DNA from: DASUPK01 sp963795665
GTDB lineage: Bacteria; Actinomycetota; Thermoleophilia; Solirubrobacterales; 70-9
DNA length: 64,000 nt
Assembly (NCBI GenBank): GCA_963795665.1
Contig: CAWCIP010000003.1
Span: 124,001-188,000 of the forward strand
Direction: 5' to 3'
The notes beneath the pieces are model-generated. The model ran no database searches and was not told the origin of the DNA. It saw only the letters and a program-made list of their open reading frames with translations. Both the position numbers and the translations under genes were made by a program. This document shows positions 17,268 through 25,163 of the stretch, one piece after another (the first letter of the stretch is position 1; every line of letters starts with the position of its first letter).

Positions 17268-18044
17268 ATGGCGTTGACCGAGGACCAGCGCGCCCTGCTC
17301 CAACTCCTCCTCGCCGGGGATACCTACGACCGCGTCGCCGAGGTGCTGGGCGAGAGCCCAGACGAGGTGCGGGCGAAGGCGCACGAGGCCGCCAGCGCTC
17401 TGGAAGCGTCGCCCGGCGAGGATCTGTCCTCCGAGGCCGTCAGAGACCGCCTGGAGGCGCTGGAGGGTCCCCAGGCGGGCGCGGCTCCCCCAACAGCGTC
17501 TCCGACGCCTCGGGGCGCAGCGAAGGGCAGGAGCTGGGCGCTGTGGCTTGCGGGCGGCGCGGCGGCCCTCGTCCTCGTGGTCGTGCTCCTGGTGACCGGG
17601 AGCGGCGGAGGCGGAGGCGACAACGCCACCACCAGCACGAGCGGGGCCCAGGAGGACGTCGTGCCGATCAAGCTCAGCCCCGTGGGCGGATCGAGGGCGA
17701 GCGGGATGATCTCGGTCGTCCGTGTCGCGGACCAACCGGCGGTCGATCTCGCCGTTGCGGGGCTCACGCCGAGCGGCCCCGGGCAGAGCTACGTCCTCTG
17801 GTTCGTGGGCTCCGGCGGGCGCAGCCTGCCAGTCGCCTTCCAGGCCGTCGGCTCGGACGGCAAGCTGACGGGCAGAACGCCGATCCCGGCCGCCGCGGAG
17901 GGCCTCCTGCCGAGCTTCGACTCCGCCGAGCTGACATTGACGCGCCAGCGCGAGGCGGCCGCGGCCGTTCGACAGGCCGCGCAGAACGCAACGCTGCCCC
18001 AGGTCGTTGGCGCTCCCGTCCTGCGCGGCGCGCTTCGGCGCTAG
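17268..18044 (+). CDS. Membrane protein with sigma-region-4-like N-terminus, copy 2
   Basis: 258 residues. Same architecture as the gene before it: LTEDQRALLQLLLAGDTYD and VLGESPDEVRAKAHEA at the N-terminus, a short Pro-rich linker, one membrane span (about 90-112), Gly/Asp stalk, and an outside domain with SYVLWFVGSGGRSLPVAF. The linker is much shorter than in copy 1, and the Gln-rich tail is missing. Clear tandem duplication, probably one transcript. No function can be assigned. Confidence 0.75.
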   Translation: MALTEDQRALLQLLLAGDTYDRVAEVLGESPDEVRAKAHEAASALEASPGEDLSSEAVRDRLEALEGPQAGAAPPTASPTPRGAAKGRSWALWLAGGAAALVLVVVLLVTGSGGGGGDNATTSTSGAQEDVVPIKLSPVGGSRASGMISVVRVADQPAVDLAVAGLTPSGPGQSYVLWFVGSGGRSLPVAFQAVGSDGKLTGRTPIPAAAEGLLPSFDSAELTLTRQREAAAAVRQAAQNATLPQVVGAPVLRGALRR

Positions 18045-18054
18045 ACGGCAGGCT

Positions 18055-19662
18055 TCAGCCGGGCAGCAGCTTGCCGGGATTCATGATCCCTGCGGGATCG
18101 AGGCGTTCCTTGACCGCCCGCAGGGCATCCAGCCCGAGCTCGCCGACCTCGGCCCGCATGTAGGGAGCGTGGTCGCGCCCCACCGCGTGGTGGTGCGTGA
18201 TGGTGCCCTCGGTCGCGACGATCGCGTCGCAGGCGGCGGACTTGGCGGCGCGCCACTGCTCGAGCTCCTCGCCGCGCCGGGCTCGCGCGAAGAAGGTGAA
18301 GTAGAGCGATGCCCCGTCGGGATAGGCGTGGGAGACGTGACACATGACGATCGAGCGCTCCCCCAGGACGCCTCGCAGGGCCGCGCTCACGGCCCGGTAG
18401 AGCTCGTCGAGCCTGCTCCACGTGTGGGCCGTCTCCAGCGTCTCGACCATCACGCCGAGATTCATCAGCTCGTCGCGCAGGTACGGGCCGCCATAGCGGT
18501 TGCGCTCCCAGGATCGACCGGCCGGTCCGCCAAGCGGAACGGCGCCGCCCAGGCGCAGCTGTGTCTGGCTCAGCGACCGGCGGCGTTGCACGGACTCGGC
18601 ATCGCCCTCCCAGCCGCAGATCATCAGACAGCCGCCTCGGCGGCGGCGCAGGGACAGGTAGGCGTCGAGGGCTCGCTTCTGCAGGCCCTCGGTCCCCGCC
18701 AGATCGAGGGAGACCCTGGTCTCCTCCTCGTCGGAGAGCCGCAGCACGTCCGGCGCCTCGTGGCGCTGGGCGAGGTCGCGCACGATCTCGCGGCCCGAGT
18801 CGAAGTCCTCCGCCATCCAGCCCTCGTAGTGACGCTCCCGAGGCGCGGGTCGCACCCGGCAGCTCACCTCGGTGATGGCCCCGAGCGTCCCCTCGGAGCC
18901 GAGGACGAGCTCGCGCAGGGCGGGCCCGGCGGCCGTGTGAGGGATCCGGCGGGTCCGCAGCCGCCCGGAGGGAGCGGTGAGCTCGATGGCGGTAACCAGC
19001 TCGTCGAAGCGTCCGTAGCCGCTCGAGGCCTGGCCCGCCGAGCGGGTCGCCGCGAAGCCACCGATCGTCGCCTCCTCGAAGGACTGCGGGAAGTGGCCGA
19101 GCGTGGCCCCGAGGGCGTTCAGGGCCCTCTCGGCATCGGGTCCGGACAGCCCGGGCCCCAGCGTGGCGGTGAGCGAGCGGACGTCGAGATCGACCGAGCG
19201 CAGATGCGTCAGATCGAGCGAGACGACCGCGTCGTGGCCGTCGCCGACGGCGTCGAGCCCGCCGACGACGCTCGTTCCTCCCCCGTAGGGCACCACCGCC
19301 ACCGCATGCTCGGCGCAGGCGCCCAGCACCGCCTCGACCGCGGCGGCGTCGGGGGGCCGAAGGATCGCGTCGGGGGCGGACTCGAGGCGTCCCGTGCGCA
19401 GCCTGACGAGGTCCGGATAGCTGCGCCCGGCGGCGCGGCGAAGCCGGTCCTCCTCCCCCTCGAGGACCTCGTTCGCGGCCGAGCGGACGGCGTCGGGGAC
19501 CGGGCGTGCCTCGGGCAGCGACACCTGCTCCAGCGCCACCGGCTCGGCCGCATCCTGCGGCTCCACCCCAAGCTCCTCGCGGAGCGCGGCCACAGCCGCC
19601 GGCGGCAGGTCGAGCCGGCGATCCGGATCGCCCCAGCCCCACCACTTCATCTCGGCTGTCAT
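18055..19662 (-). CDS. FAD-linked oxidase, alkyl-DHAP-synthase-like
   Basis: 535 residues from the ATG at 19662. FAD-binding PCMH domain with VVPYGGGTSVVGG and TAAGPALRELVLGSEGTLGAI, then a C-terminal HHHAVGRDHAPY triple-His block that is typical of alkylglycerone-phosphate synthases (ether lipid formation). The enzyme swaps an acyl chain on DHAP for an alkyl chain through a flavin adduct. Bacterial members often lack proof of this activity, so a glycolate-oxidase-like role is possible. It overlaps the SRPBCC gene as ATGA. A much longer upstream extension of the frame (to 20028) runs through that gene and was rejected. Confidence 0.85.
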   Translation of the reverse strand: MTAEMKWWGWGDPDRRLDLPPAAVAALREELGVEPQDAAEPVALEQVSLPEARPVPDAVRSAANEVLEGEEDRLRRAAGRSYPDLVRLRTGRLESAPDAILRPPDAAAVEAVLGACAEHAVAVVPYGGGTSVVGGLDAVGDGHDAVVSLDLTHLRSVDLDVRSLTATLGPGLSGPDAERALNALGATLGHFPQSFEEATIGGFAATRSAGQASSGYGRFDELVTAIELTAPSGRLRTRRIPHTAAGPALRELVLGSEGTLGAITEVSCRVRPAPRERHYEGWMAEDFDSGREIVRDLAQRHEAPDVLRLSDEEETRVSLDLAGTEGLQKRALDAYLSLRRRRGGCLMICGWEGDAESVQRRRSLSQTQLRLGGAVPLGGPAGRSWERNRYGGPYLRDELMNLGVMVETLETAHTWSRLDELYRAVSAALRGVLGERSIVMCHVSHAYPDGASLYFTFFARARRGEELEQWRAAKSAACDAIVATEGTITHHHAVGRDHAPYMRAEVGELGLDALRAVKERLDPAGIMNPGKLLPG

Positions 19663-20117
19663 GAACCGCCCGTGGCGGCCGTCTCCAGCCCCGCCAGCGC
19701 CTCGTTCAGGGTCCGCCCGATGGCCCGCCGCATCATCGGGGAGCCCAGGCGCGAGAGCCCGCGCAGCCGCCGGTCGAGTGACATCGTCACGTCGGTCGCG
19801 CCGTTCAGCGGCTTCAGCCGTATCTCGGTGCGAGCCCGCTTGACGAAGCGCTCGAACGGCGTCCCCTCGAGCGTCTGCTCGAAGACGTAGCGCTCGCCGT
19901 CGGTCGCGTCGACGCAGCGGTAGTCGGCACGGACTCCGCGGCCGTCGCGCGTCTCGAGCACCTGCGTCCAGCTGCGCTCCGCGGGGTCTCCCTCGCTGAC
20001 GTTCTCGACCCGCTGGGTGTTCGGCCACCAGCGCGGCAGGTGGTACGGGTCGGTGACGACCGACCAGAGCGCGCTCGCGGGCGCGGCGATGCGGCGCCTG
20101 CGCACGACGCGTGCCAA
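19659..20117 (-). CDS. SRPBCC-family polyketide cyclase/lipid-binding protein
   Basis: 152 residues. START-like helix-grip fold: IAAPASALWSVVTDPYHLPRWWPN at the N-terminus and a long C-terminal amphipathic helix. Such proteins bind hydrophobic ligands and sometimes act as cyclases or dehydrases. It is translationally coupled to the alkyl-DHAP-synthase-like gene, suggesting a lipid role. Start chosen at ATG 20117, just downstream of merR. Confidence 0.82.
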   Translation of the reverse strand: MARVVRRRRIAAPASALWSVVTDPYHLPRWWPNTQRVENVSEGDPAERSWTQVLETRDGRGVRADYRCVDATDGERYVFEQTLEGTPFERFVKRARTEIRLKPLNGATDVTMSLDRRLRGLSRLGSPMMRRAIGRTLNEALAGLETAATGGS

Positions 20118-20127
20118 GGGCGGGGGC

Positions 20128-20880
20128 CTACTCCTCGCCGGTCAGTTTCCGCAGGTCGCGGACGAGCAGCATGTGGGTGAGGTTGTTGCAGGCCGCCGCC
20201 AGGCTCTCCAGGTTCTCGATCGCCTCACGGCGGCGGTTGTGGTTGGAGGACCGAAGGCTCGCCCCCACGACCGCTTCGAGCAGCGCCGACTCGCGGTCCG
20301 CCGCGGTGCGCAGCACCTTCAGGTTGCGCCCGCCGACGCCGAACCTGGCGAGCTCCGAGCATGCCTTGACGATCTCGCGATCGGTGTCGTCGTAGAGCTT
20401 GGTGCCCTCGATGTTGTCGGGCATCACCAGGCGCCAGTCCTCGAGCTCCTTGATCAGCTCGCCGCCGACGCCGGTCTGATCGACGAGCTCCTCGATCGTC
20501 AGCCGGGAGCCCTTGCCGGCATCGACGGCCGTCGCGCGGCGCAGGGACGCGGATCCGCCGCGCTCCTCTCGGGCGCCCGCGGCTAGCTCCTGGCGGATCA
20601 CGCGCAGCGGCAGGAACTCGTCGCGCTGCATGCGCAGGATCGTCCGCAGGCGCTCCACGTCGGCCTGGCTGTAGAGCCGGTAGCCGCCGGGCGTCCGGCG
20701 CGGAGAGAGCAGCTTCTGGTCCTCGAGGTAGCGGATCTTCGAGATCGAGATCTCGTCGAACTCACGGCCGAGGATCTTGGCGACGGCGCCGATGGTGAGC
20801 GCCTTGCGGTTCGAGGGAGCGTCGTCCGTTGATCCGGCGCCGGTGCGTTCGAAGGGTGTCGACGAGGCTTCCACGATCAC
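20128..20880 (-). CDS. MerR-family regulator next to FHA gene (FtsR/Rv1828-like)
   Basis: 250 residues. The winged HTH (about 28-95) has LTIGAVAKILGREF, then ISKIRYLEDQKLLSPRRTPGGYRLY, the MerR signature. The C-terminal half repeats a partly similar helical unit (LTIEELVDQTGVGGELIKEL), which is typical of the actinobacterial Rv1828/FtsR group. In Corynebacterium FtsR activates ftsZ; in mycobacteria the gene follows the FHA protein GarA, and the same order is present here. Overlap with the FHA gene (ATGA) shows co-translation. Confidence 0.85.
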   Translation of the reverse strand: MIVEASSTPFERTGAGSTDDAPSNRKALTIGAVAKILGREFDEISISKIRYLEDQKLLSPRRTPGGYRLYSQADVERLRTILRMQRDEFLPLRVIRQELAAGAREERGGSASLRRATAVDAGKGSRLTIEELVDQTGVGGELIKELEDWRLVMPDNIEGTKLYDDTDREIVKACSELARFGVGGRNLKVLRTAADRESALLEAVVGASLRSSNHNRRREAIENLESLAAACNNLTHMLLVRDLRKLTGEE

Positions 20881-21347
20881 TTCTCCAGGTAGCTCAGCTT
20901 GTATTTGCCGATCTGGATCTCGTCGCCGTCCGCAAGCTGATGGGACTCGATCCTGCGCCGGTTGACGTAGGTGCCGTTGAGCGAACCGAGGTCGTCGATG
21001 TAGAGGCCGTCCTTGCGCCGCACCAGGAGGGCGTGATTGCGCGACACCGTGACGTCGTCGAGGAAGACGCCGGCGTCCGGGGTCCGGCCGATCGAGATCC
21101 GCTCGTCGTCAAGGGTGAAGCTCTCCCCCGCGCGGCCGCCACCGGAGCGAATCACCATGGCCGCGCCGTGTCGCTCGACGACCTCGTCGATGTCCACCTG
21201 ATGCATCTCGCCCGACTCGTCGACCGTGTAGGTCATCGTCGTCGGCTCGTCCTTCCCCTCCGGACGGGAGAGGTAGGCGCCGCACTTCTGGCAATAGTTG
21301 GCCCCCTCGGCGTTGACGAAACCGCACTCGGGGCAGTGGATCGCCAC
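20877..21347 (-). CDS. Zinc-ribbon plus FHA-domain protein (GarA-like context)
   Basis: 156 residues. An N-terminal zinc ribbon (Cys5, Cys8, Cys19, Cys22 in CPECG and CQKCG) precedes a FHA domain (about 77-150) with ISIGRTPDAGVFLDD, VSRNHALL and LGSLNGTYVNRRRIE, the phosphothreonine-binding residues. Between them is EPTTMTY, which sits where mycobacterial GarA carries its kinase-target threonines. GarA/OdhI controls 2-oxoglutarate dehydrogenase; the position next to the MerR regulator supports relatedness. The added zinc ribbon is not found in GarA. No kinase gene is in the window. Confidence 0.87.
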   Translation of the reverse strand: MAIHCPECGFVNAEGANYCQKCGAYLSRPEGKDEPTTMTYTVDESGEMHQVDIDEVVERHGAAMVIRSGGGRAGESFTLDDERISIGRTPDAGVFLDDVTVSRNHALLVRRKDGLYIDDLGSLNGTYVNRRRIESHQLADGDEIQIGKYKLSYLEK

Positions 21348-21360
21348 GATTGACCCCTGT

Positions 21361-21639
21361 CTAGGTCGGAGGCTTGGTCGGGGGCTCTGAGCGGCCGGCG
21401 AGGATCTCGCTCAGCCGCTGCACGTCGTCGCCCTTGATCAGCGTGCCGCTGTCGGGGCGATTCTCACGCAGGCGGTTGACCAGCTCCGCCCTGAGGATGT
21501 CGATCTGCCCATGCAGGATCCGGCGACGGTAGGACACCTCCTGCTCCTCAGCGGTCAGATTGTCGATCAGCTCCTTGAGCTCCTCGTCGCTCATGGAGCC
21601 GATGTCGGGAAAGGTCTCGTCCTCCACGGACTCCTCCAC
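21361..21639 (-). CDS. RsiG-like small coiled-coil protein, c-di-GMP signature
   Basis: 92 residues, mostly two helices, very acidic N-terminus. The sequence EEQEVSYRRRILHGQID (residues 31-47) fits E(x)3S(x)2R(x)3Q(x)3D, the c-di-GMP motif of RsiG, with His43 in place of Gln (Glu32, Ser36, Arg39, His43, Asp47), followed by ILRAELVNRL. Streptomyces RsiG has two such motifs and holds the sigma factor WhiG; the Rubrobacter form has one and works as a homodimer. This protein would be of the one-motif kind. No sigma factor gene lies beside it. Function is inferred from the motif only. Confidence 0.65.
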   Translation of the reverse strand: MEESVEDETFPDIGSMSDEELKELIDNLTAEEQEVSYRRRILHGQIDILRAELVNRLRENRPDSGTLIKGDDVQRLSEILAGRSEPPTKPPT

Positions 21640-21705
21640 TTTCAGTCTTGGGGCGAGGATTATAGGTACGAACGCGCAGCCTCAACCGGGACTTGAGTGT
21701 TTTGG

Positions 21706-22347
21706 CTACGCAGTTGCAAGCTCTCGAAGCCCCGAGCGGACGTAGGCGATCGTCCCAAGCACGCCGAGGACCACCCCGACGATCAGCATCGCGCTCCACA
21801 CCCAGCTCTCGGAGACCATCGCGAAGAAGATCGAGGCCATCACCGGGGCCACCGCGATTCGACCCAGCCAGTTGATCTTGAGCTCCCCGCCTCGATACAG
21901 GGCGATCTGCGCGAGAGCGGCCGTGATCACCTCTCGCGCGGCGAGGACGGCCAGCGCCCAGCGCGGCAGGAGCTCGAAGTGCCAGCACACGGCGGCGCCG
22001 GAGAGAATCGTCAGGCGGTCGACGATCGGATCGAGGATGGCCCCCATCCGGCTGTACTGCCCCGTGGCGCGGGCGAGGAAGCCGTCGACGTAGTCCCCGA
22101 CCGCGATCAGCCAGAAGATCACCGCCGCGGGCGCGCTGCGCCCGTCTCCCGACGAGAACGCCAGGTAGAGGAAGACGGGAAGCGCGGCGAGCCGGATGTA
22201 GCCGACCGCATTTGGGATCGTCCAGGGGCGCAGGGGCTCCCCCGGCCTCGTCTGCCGCGGTGGCGGGCCGGAGCGGTCAAGACCGAACTGACGGCGGAAC
22301 CCCTTTCTCCGCCCCTTGCGAAAGGATTGTCCGCGGCTCCGTCCCAT
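21706..22347 (-). CDS. CDP-alcohol phosphatidyltransferase (PgsA-like)
   Basis: 213 residues from the ATG at 22347. The whole signature D-x2-D-G-x2-A-R-x8-G-x3-D-x3-D is present (Asp85, Asp88, Arg93, Gly102, Asp106, Asp110 in DYVDGFLARATGQYSRMG and ILDPIVDR). Several membrane helices. It transfers a phosphatidyl group from CDP-diacylglycerol to an alcohol: glycerol phosphate or inositol phosphate are the likely acceptors; sequence alone does not decide. The N-terminus is long and basic. It stands head-to-head with proS, with start codons 11 nt apart. Confidence 0.85.
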   Translation of the reverse strand: MGRSRGQSFRKGRRKGFRRQFGLDRSGPPPRQTRPGEPLRPWTIPNAVGYIRLAALPVFLYLAFSSGDGRSAPAAVIFWLIAVGDYVDGFLARATGQYSRMGAILDPIVDRLTILSGAAVCWHFELLPRWALAVLAAREVITAALAQIALYRGGELKINWLGRIAVAPVMASIFFAMVSESWVWSAMLIVGVVLGVLGTIAYVRSGLRELATA

Positions 22348-22358
22348 CAGGCGAGCAT

Positions 22359-23867
22359 ATGGAAGGAAAGGCAAAACCCGGGATCTCACCCACGCGCGCT
22401 GAGGATTTCCCTCAGTGGTTCCAGAGCGTGGTCCGCGACGCGGAGGTCGCGGAGCTCGACCACGTCCGCGGCGCCATGGTGATCCGCCCCTGGGGCTACG
22501 GGATCTGGGAGCTGATGCAGCGCGGTCTCGACGACGGGATCAAGGAGACCGGCGCGGTGAACGCCTACTTCCCGCTGTTCATCCCTCTGAGCTATTTCGA
22601 GGAGGAGGCGAAGCACGTCGAGGGCTTTGCGAAGGAGATGGCGGTGGTGACCCATCACCGCCTCGAGCAGGGCGACGATGGCTCCCTGCACCCCGCCGCC
22701 GAGCTGCCCGAGCCGCTGATCGTCCGCCCCACCTCCGAGACGATCATCGGCCGCTCCTTCGCCAAGTGGATCAACTCCTACCGCGACCTGCCGCTGATGG
22801 TCAACCAGTGGTGCAACATCGTCCGCTGGGAGCTGCGCCCGCGGGTCCTGCTGCGCACCACCGAGTTCCTCTGGCAGGAGGGGCACACCGCCCACGCCAC
22901 GGAGGAGGAGGCGCTGCAGGAGACGCGCCGGATGCTCGCGGTCTACCGCGAGTTCGCGGAGTCCCAGCTGGCGATCCCGGTGATCGCCGGGGAGAAGCCC
23001 GAGTCGGAGCGCTTCCCGGGCGCGGAGATCACGCTCAGCATCGAGGCGATGATGCAGGACGGCAAGGCGCTCCAGTCCGGCACCTCCCACTACCTGGGCC
23101 AGAACTTCTCAGGCGCGATGGAGATGGAGTTCACGGACGAGGACGGGGAGCGGAAGCTCTGCTACACGACCTCGTGGGGCGTCTCCACGCGCATGATGGG
23201 CGCCGTCGTGATGACCCACGCGGACGACAACGGCCTCCGCGTTCCCCCTCGGGTGGCGCCGCAGCAGGTCCAGATCGTCCCGATCACCAGGGATGACCCC
23301 ACGGCCGTCCTCGAGGCCGCTCGCGAGCTCGAAGCCGAGCTCGAGGGGCAGTCATGGATGGACACCCCGGTGCGCGCCAACGTCGATGCCCGGGACCGCA
23401 AGCCGGCCGAGAAGCGCTGGGAGTGGATCCGCAAGGGGGTGCCGGTCGTGATCGAGCTCGGCGAGCGGGACATCGAACAGGGAGTGGTGACGATGACGAG
23501 GCGAGACGATCCCGGCCTCTCCCGTGACGCCGTCCCGCGCGAGGGCGCCGCGGAGGCCGCGGCGGGCATCCTCGGCGACATCCAGCTCGGCTACTTCGAG
23601 GAGGCCAGCAAGCGACTGCGGGAGCGGACCCGGGACGACATCAGAACGCTCGACGAGTTTCGCGAGTTCTTCTCCGGCGACGACACCGACGCGGGCGGCT
23701 TCGTCAAGGCGCCCTGGAGCGAGGACCCGGAGACAGAGAAGACGATGGGCGAGCTCGGCGTGAGCGTCCGCTGTGTCCCCTTCGACGAGGTGCTCCCCTC
23801 AGACGCCCGTTGCGTGATCACCGGCGGGCCGGCGAAGGTCGTCGCGATCTTCGCGAAGGCCTACTGA
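22359..23867 (+). CDS. proS: Prolyl-tRNA synthetase, archaeal/eukaryotic type
   Basis: 502 residues from the ATG at 22359. Class II motifs: RGAMVIRPWGYGIWELMQ (motif 1 region), LRTTEFLWQEGHTAH (motif 2) and GVSTRMMGAVVMTHADD (motif 3). There is no editing INS domain between motifs 2 and 3, and the protein ends in a C-terminal Tyr (FAKAY), both marks of the ProS3 archaeal/eukaryotic type. It charges tRNA-Pro. The open frame continues upstream but would run into the divergent gene. Length is normal for the type. Confidence 0.96.
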   Translation: MEGKAKPGISPTRAEDFPQWFQSVVRDAEVAELDHVRGAMVIRPWGYGIWELMQRGLDDGIKETGAVNAYFPLFIPLSYFEEEAKHVEGFAKEMAVVTHHRLEQGDDGSLHPAAELPEPLIVRPTSETIIGRSFAKWINSYRDLPLMVNQWCNIVRWELRPRVLLRTTEFLWQEGHTAHATEEEALQETRRMLAVYREFAESQLAIPVIAGEKPESERFPGAEITLSIEAMMQDGKALQSGTSHYLGQNFSGAMEMEFTDEDGERKLCYTTSWGVSTRMMGAVVMTHADDNGLRVPPRVAPQQVQIVPITRDDPTAVLEAARELEAELEGQSWMDTPVRANVDARDRKPAEKRWEWIRKGVPVVIELGERDIEQGVVTMTRRDDPGLSRDAVPREGAAEAAAGILGDIQLGYFEEASKRLRERTRDDIRTLDEFREFFSGDDTDAGGFVKAPWSEDPETEKTMGELGVSVRCVPFDEVLPSDARCVITGGPAKVVAIFAKAY

Positions 23868-24019
23868 GCGCTCTGCCGGCTCGCTAGCGGCGCCGGCGTG
23901 TTGGTGTCCCTGCGCAGGTCGACGAAGAAAGAGGTCCCGCACGAGAGACACCCGACCATCGCGCCGTAGCGCGTGTAGGTCATGAGCCGCAGGTTCAACG
24001 GGTTGCTATGACCACACAT
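23861..24019 (-). CDS. Possible 52-aa zinc-binding miniprotein
   Basis: A short frame on the minus strand starts with MCGHSNPLNLRLMTYTRYG and continues to GCLSCGTSFFVDLRRD. The pattern C-x-H ... C-x2-C (Cys2, His4, Cys24, Cys27) is that of a small zinc ribbon. The stop codon overlaps the proS stop region by 7 nt (convergent). No good ribosome site was seen, so the call is tentative. The Cys/His spacing and the ordered residues argue for coding. Confidence 0.42.
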   Translation of the reverse strand: MCGHSNPLNLRLMTYTRYGAMVGCLSCGTSFFVDLRRDTNTPAPLASRQSAQ

Positions 24020-24315
24020 GAGGCGGAGATCATCGCTTCCTCGAAACGCCGCGAAAAGCGTGCGAACTACCTCTGATCGGCGTGCGAACTACGCCAGCTG
24101 GCGCCGGGGAAATACGGATCGGCGACTCGTACGAACGTCCAAGACGCTGCGGCCAGGTGCGGGGTGAAATGTCGCGCTGGGCGTACTAGGCTTGGCCTTC
24201 TCCTAAGAGAACTCTCACCCAGGGGGAACCTGTGCCGGACTAGAGTCGCGGCAAGGGGAACTCAGCAGCGGATCGTGGGGCGAAAATCGCCAGACGAGCC
24301 GCGAGGAGGTCCGCA
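24020..24315 (+). promoter_or_regulatory. Upstream region of the cytochrome b operon
   Basis: No gene longer than a few codons is supported here. It contains a 12-bp direct repeat CGTGCGAACTAC at 24059-24070 and 24081-24092 (22 bp centre to centre, two helical turns), which could be an operator. A promoter candidate is TGAAAT (24165-24170), 16 nt, TAGGCT (24187-24192). The ribosome site GAGGAGG ends 5 nt before the TTG at 24316. A long leader of about 115 nt would result. Confidence 0.4.
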
Positions 24316-24519
24316 TTGAGAGATATGGCTGATCGGCTCAGACCCATAAAGGGCGGCCTGGCGGCGCCCGCCGTCTTCAACCTGAACGGGCCGGCCCACT
24401 ACGTCCACTGGCACTTCTTCCAGATGTCGGTGGCGAACGTCATCGTCATCGGGCTGATGATCGTGGTCTTCGTCCTGGCACTCGTCATCCCCTTCCCGAA
24501 ACGGGAGATCGAGGAGTGA
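24316..24519 (+). CDS. Small single-span subunit of cytochrome b operon
   Basis: 67 residues. TTG start at 24316 chosen because GAGGAGGT is 5 nt upstream; the ATG at 24325 would be too distant. One membrane helix (about 38-60) follows a HYVHWHFFQMS segment with three His. It ends KREIEE. It overlaps the cytochrome b gene (GTGA). Small single-span proteins are common accessory subunits of b6f/bc complexes, but I do not recognise this one. Confidence 0.7.
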   Translation: MRDMADRLRPIKGGLAAPAVFNLNGPAHYVHWHFFQMSVANVIVIGLMIVVFVLALVIPFPKREIEE

Positions 24520-25163
24520 GCCCGGAAGCCGAGAAGCGCATGTGGACCGAGCGGGTCCGCTCACGTGCAGTCGGCGCTCTGCCCCCCGAGAAGCTGCTGC
24601 CCGACCGCCAGCCGGCCTACGTCTCGTCGTGGATCTACGTCTTCGGCGTCGCCACGATCGCGGCGCTGATCGTGGTCGTCGGTTCGGGCGTGATCCTCGG
24701 CCTCAAGGGGCCGGCCTGGTGGCACGAATCAGGCGTCGGCAAGTTCTTCAACAGCATCCACCTCTGGGCGGTCGAGGTCTTCTTCTTCACCATGGTCGTG
24801 CACCTCTGGGGCAAGTTCTTCATGGGCGCCTGGCGCGGAGGAAGGGCCTGGGTCTGGGTCACCGGAGCCATCCTCTTCCTGATCGGCATCGGCACCGCCT
24901 TCACCGGCTATCTGTCACAGCAGAACTTCGACTCGCAGTGGATCGCCAGCGAGGGCAAGGACGGGCTGAACTCCGTCGGCATCGGCGCCTTCTTCAACGT
25001 GGCCGACTTCGGCCAGATGTACACCTGGCACGTGATCCTGCTGCCCGTCGTCGTGGTGGCGCTGGTCGTCGGGCATGTCCTCCTGGTCCGGAAGCACGGC
25101 GTCGTCCCCCCATACGCCGCGAAGGTCGCTCGCGACGCGGCCTCGGCCAAGGGCCCGGCGTGA
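24516..25163 (+). CDS. Cytochrome b, N-terminal (b6-type) subunit
   Basis: 215 residues, GTG start overlapping the previous stop. Four membrane helices. Heme-ligand His pairs are His82 and His96 (IHLW, VVHLWGK) and His172 and His187 (TWHVILL, VGHVLLVRKH). The spacings, 13 and 14 residues between ligands, and the split from the C-terminal part are of the b6 type. It would carry two b hemes and oxidise menaquinol. No Rieske protein or cytochrome c gene is found in the operon. Confidence 0.88.
   Translation: MSPEAEKRMWTERVRSRAVGALPPEKLLPDRQPAYVSSWIYVFGVATIAALIVVVGSGVILGLKGPAWWHESGVGKFFNSIHLWAVEVFFFTMVVHLWGKFFMGAWRGGRAWVWVTGAILFLIGIGTAFTGYLSQQNFDSQWIASEGKDGLNSVGIGAFFNVADFGQMYTWHVILLPVVVVALVVGHVLLVRKHGVVPPYAAKVARDAASAKGPA

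Noticed and set aside
18007..19890. Long plus-strand open frame over the flavoenzyme gene
   Set aside because: Opposite-strand shadow in GC-rich DNA: no domain, Arg/Gly-rich composition. The minus strand has clear FAD motifs.
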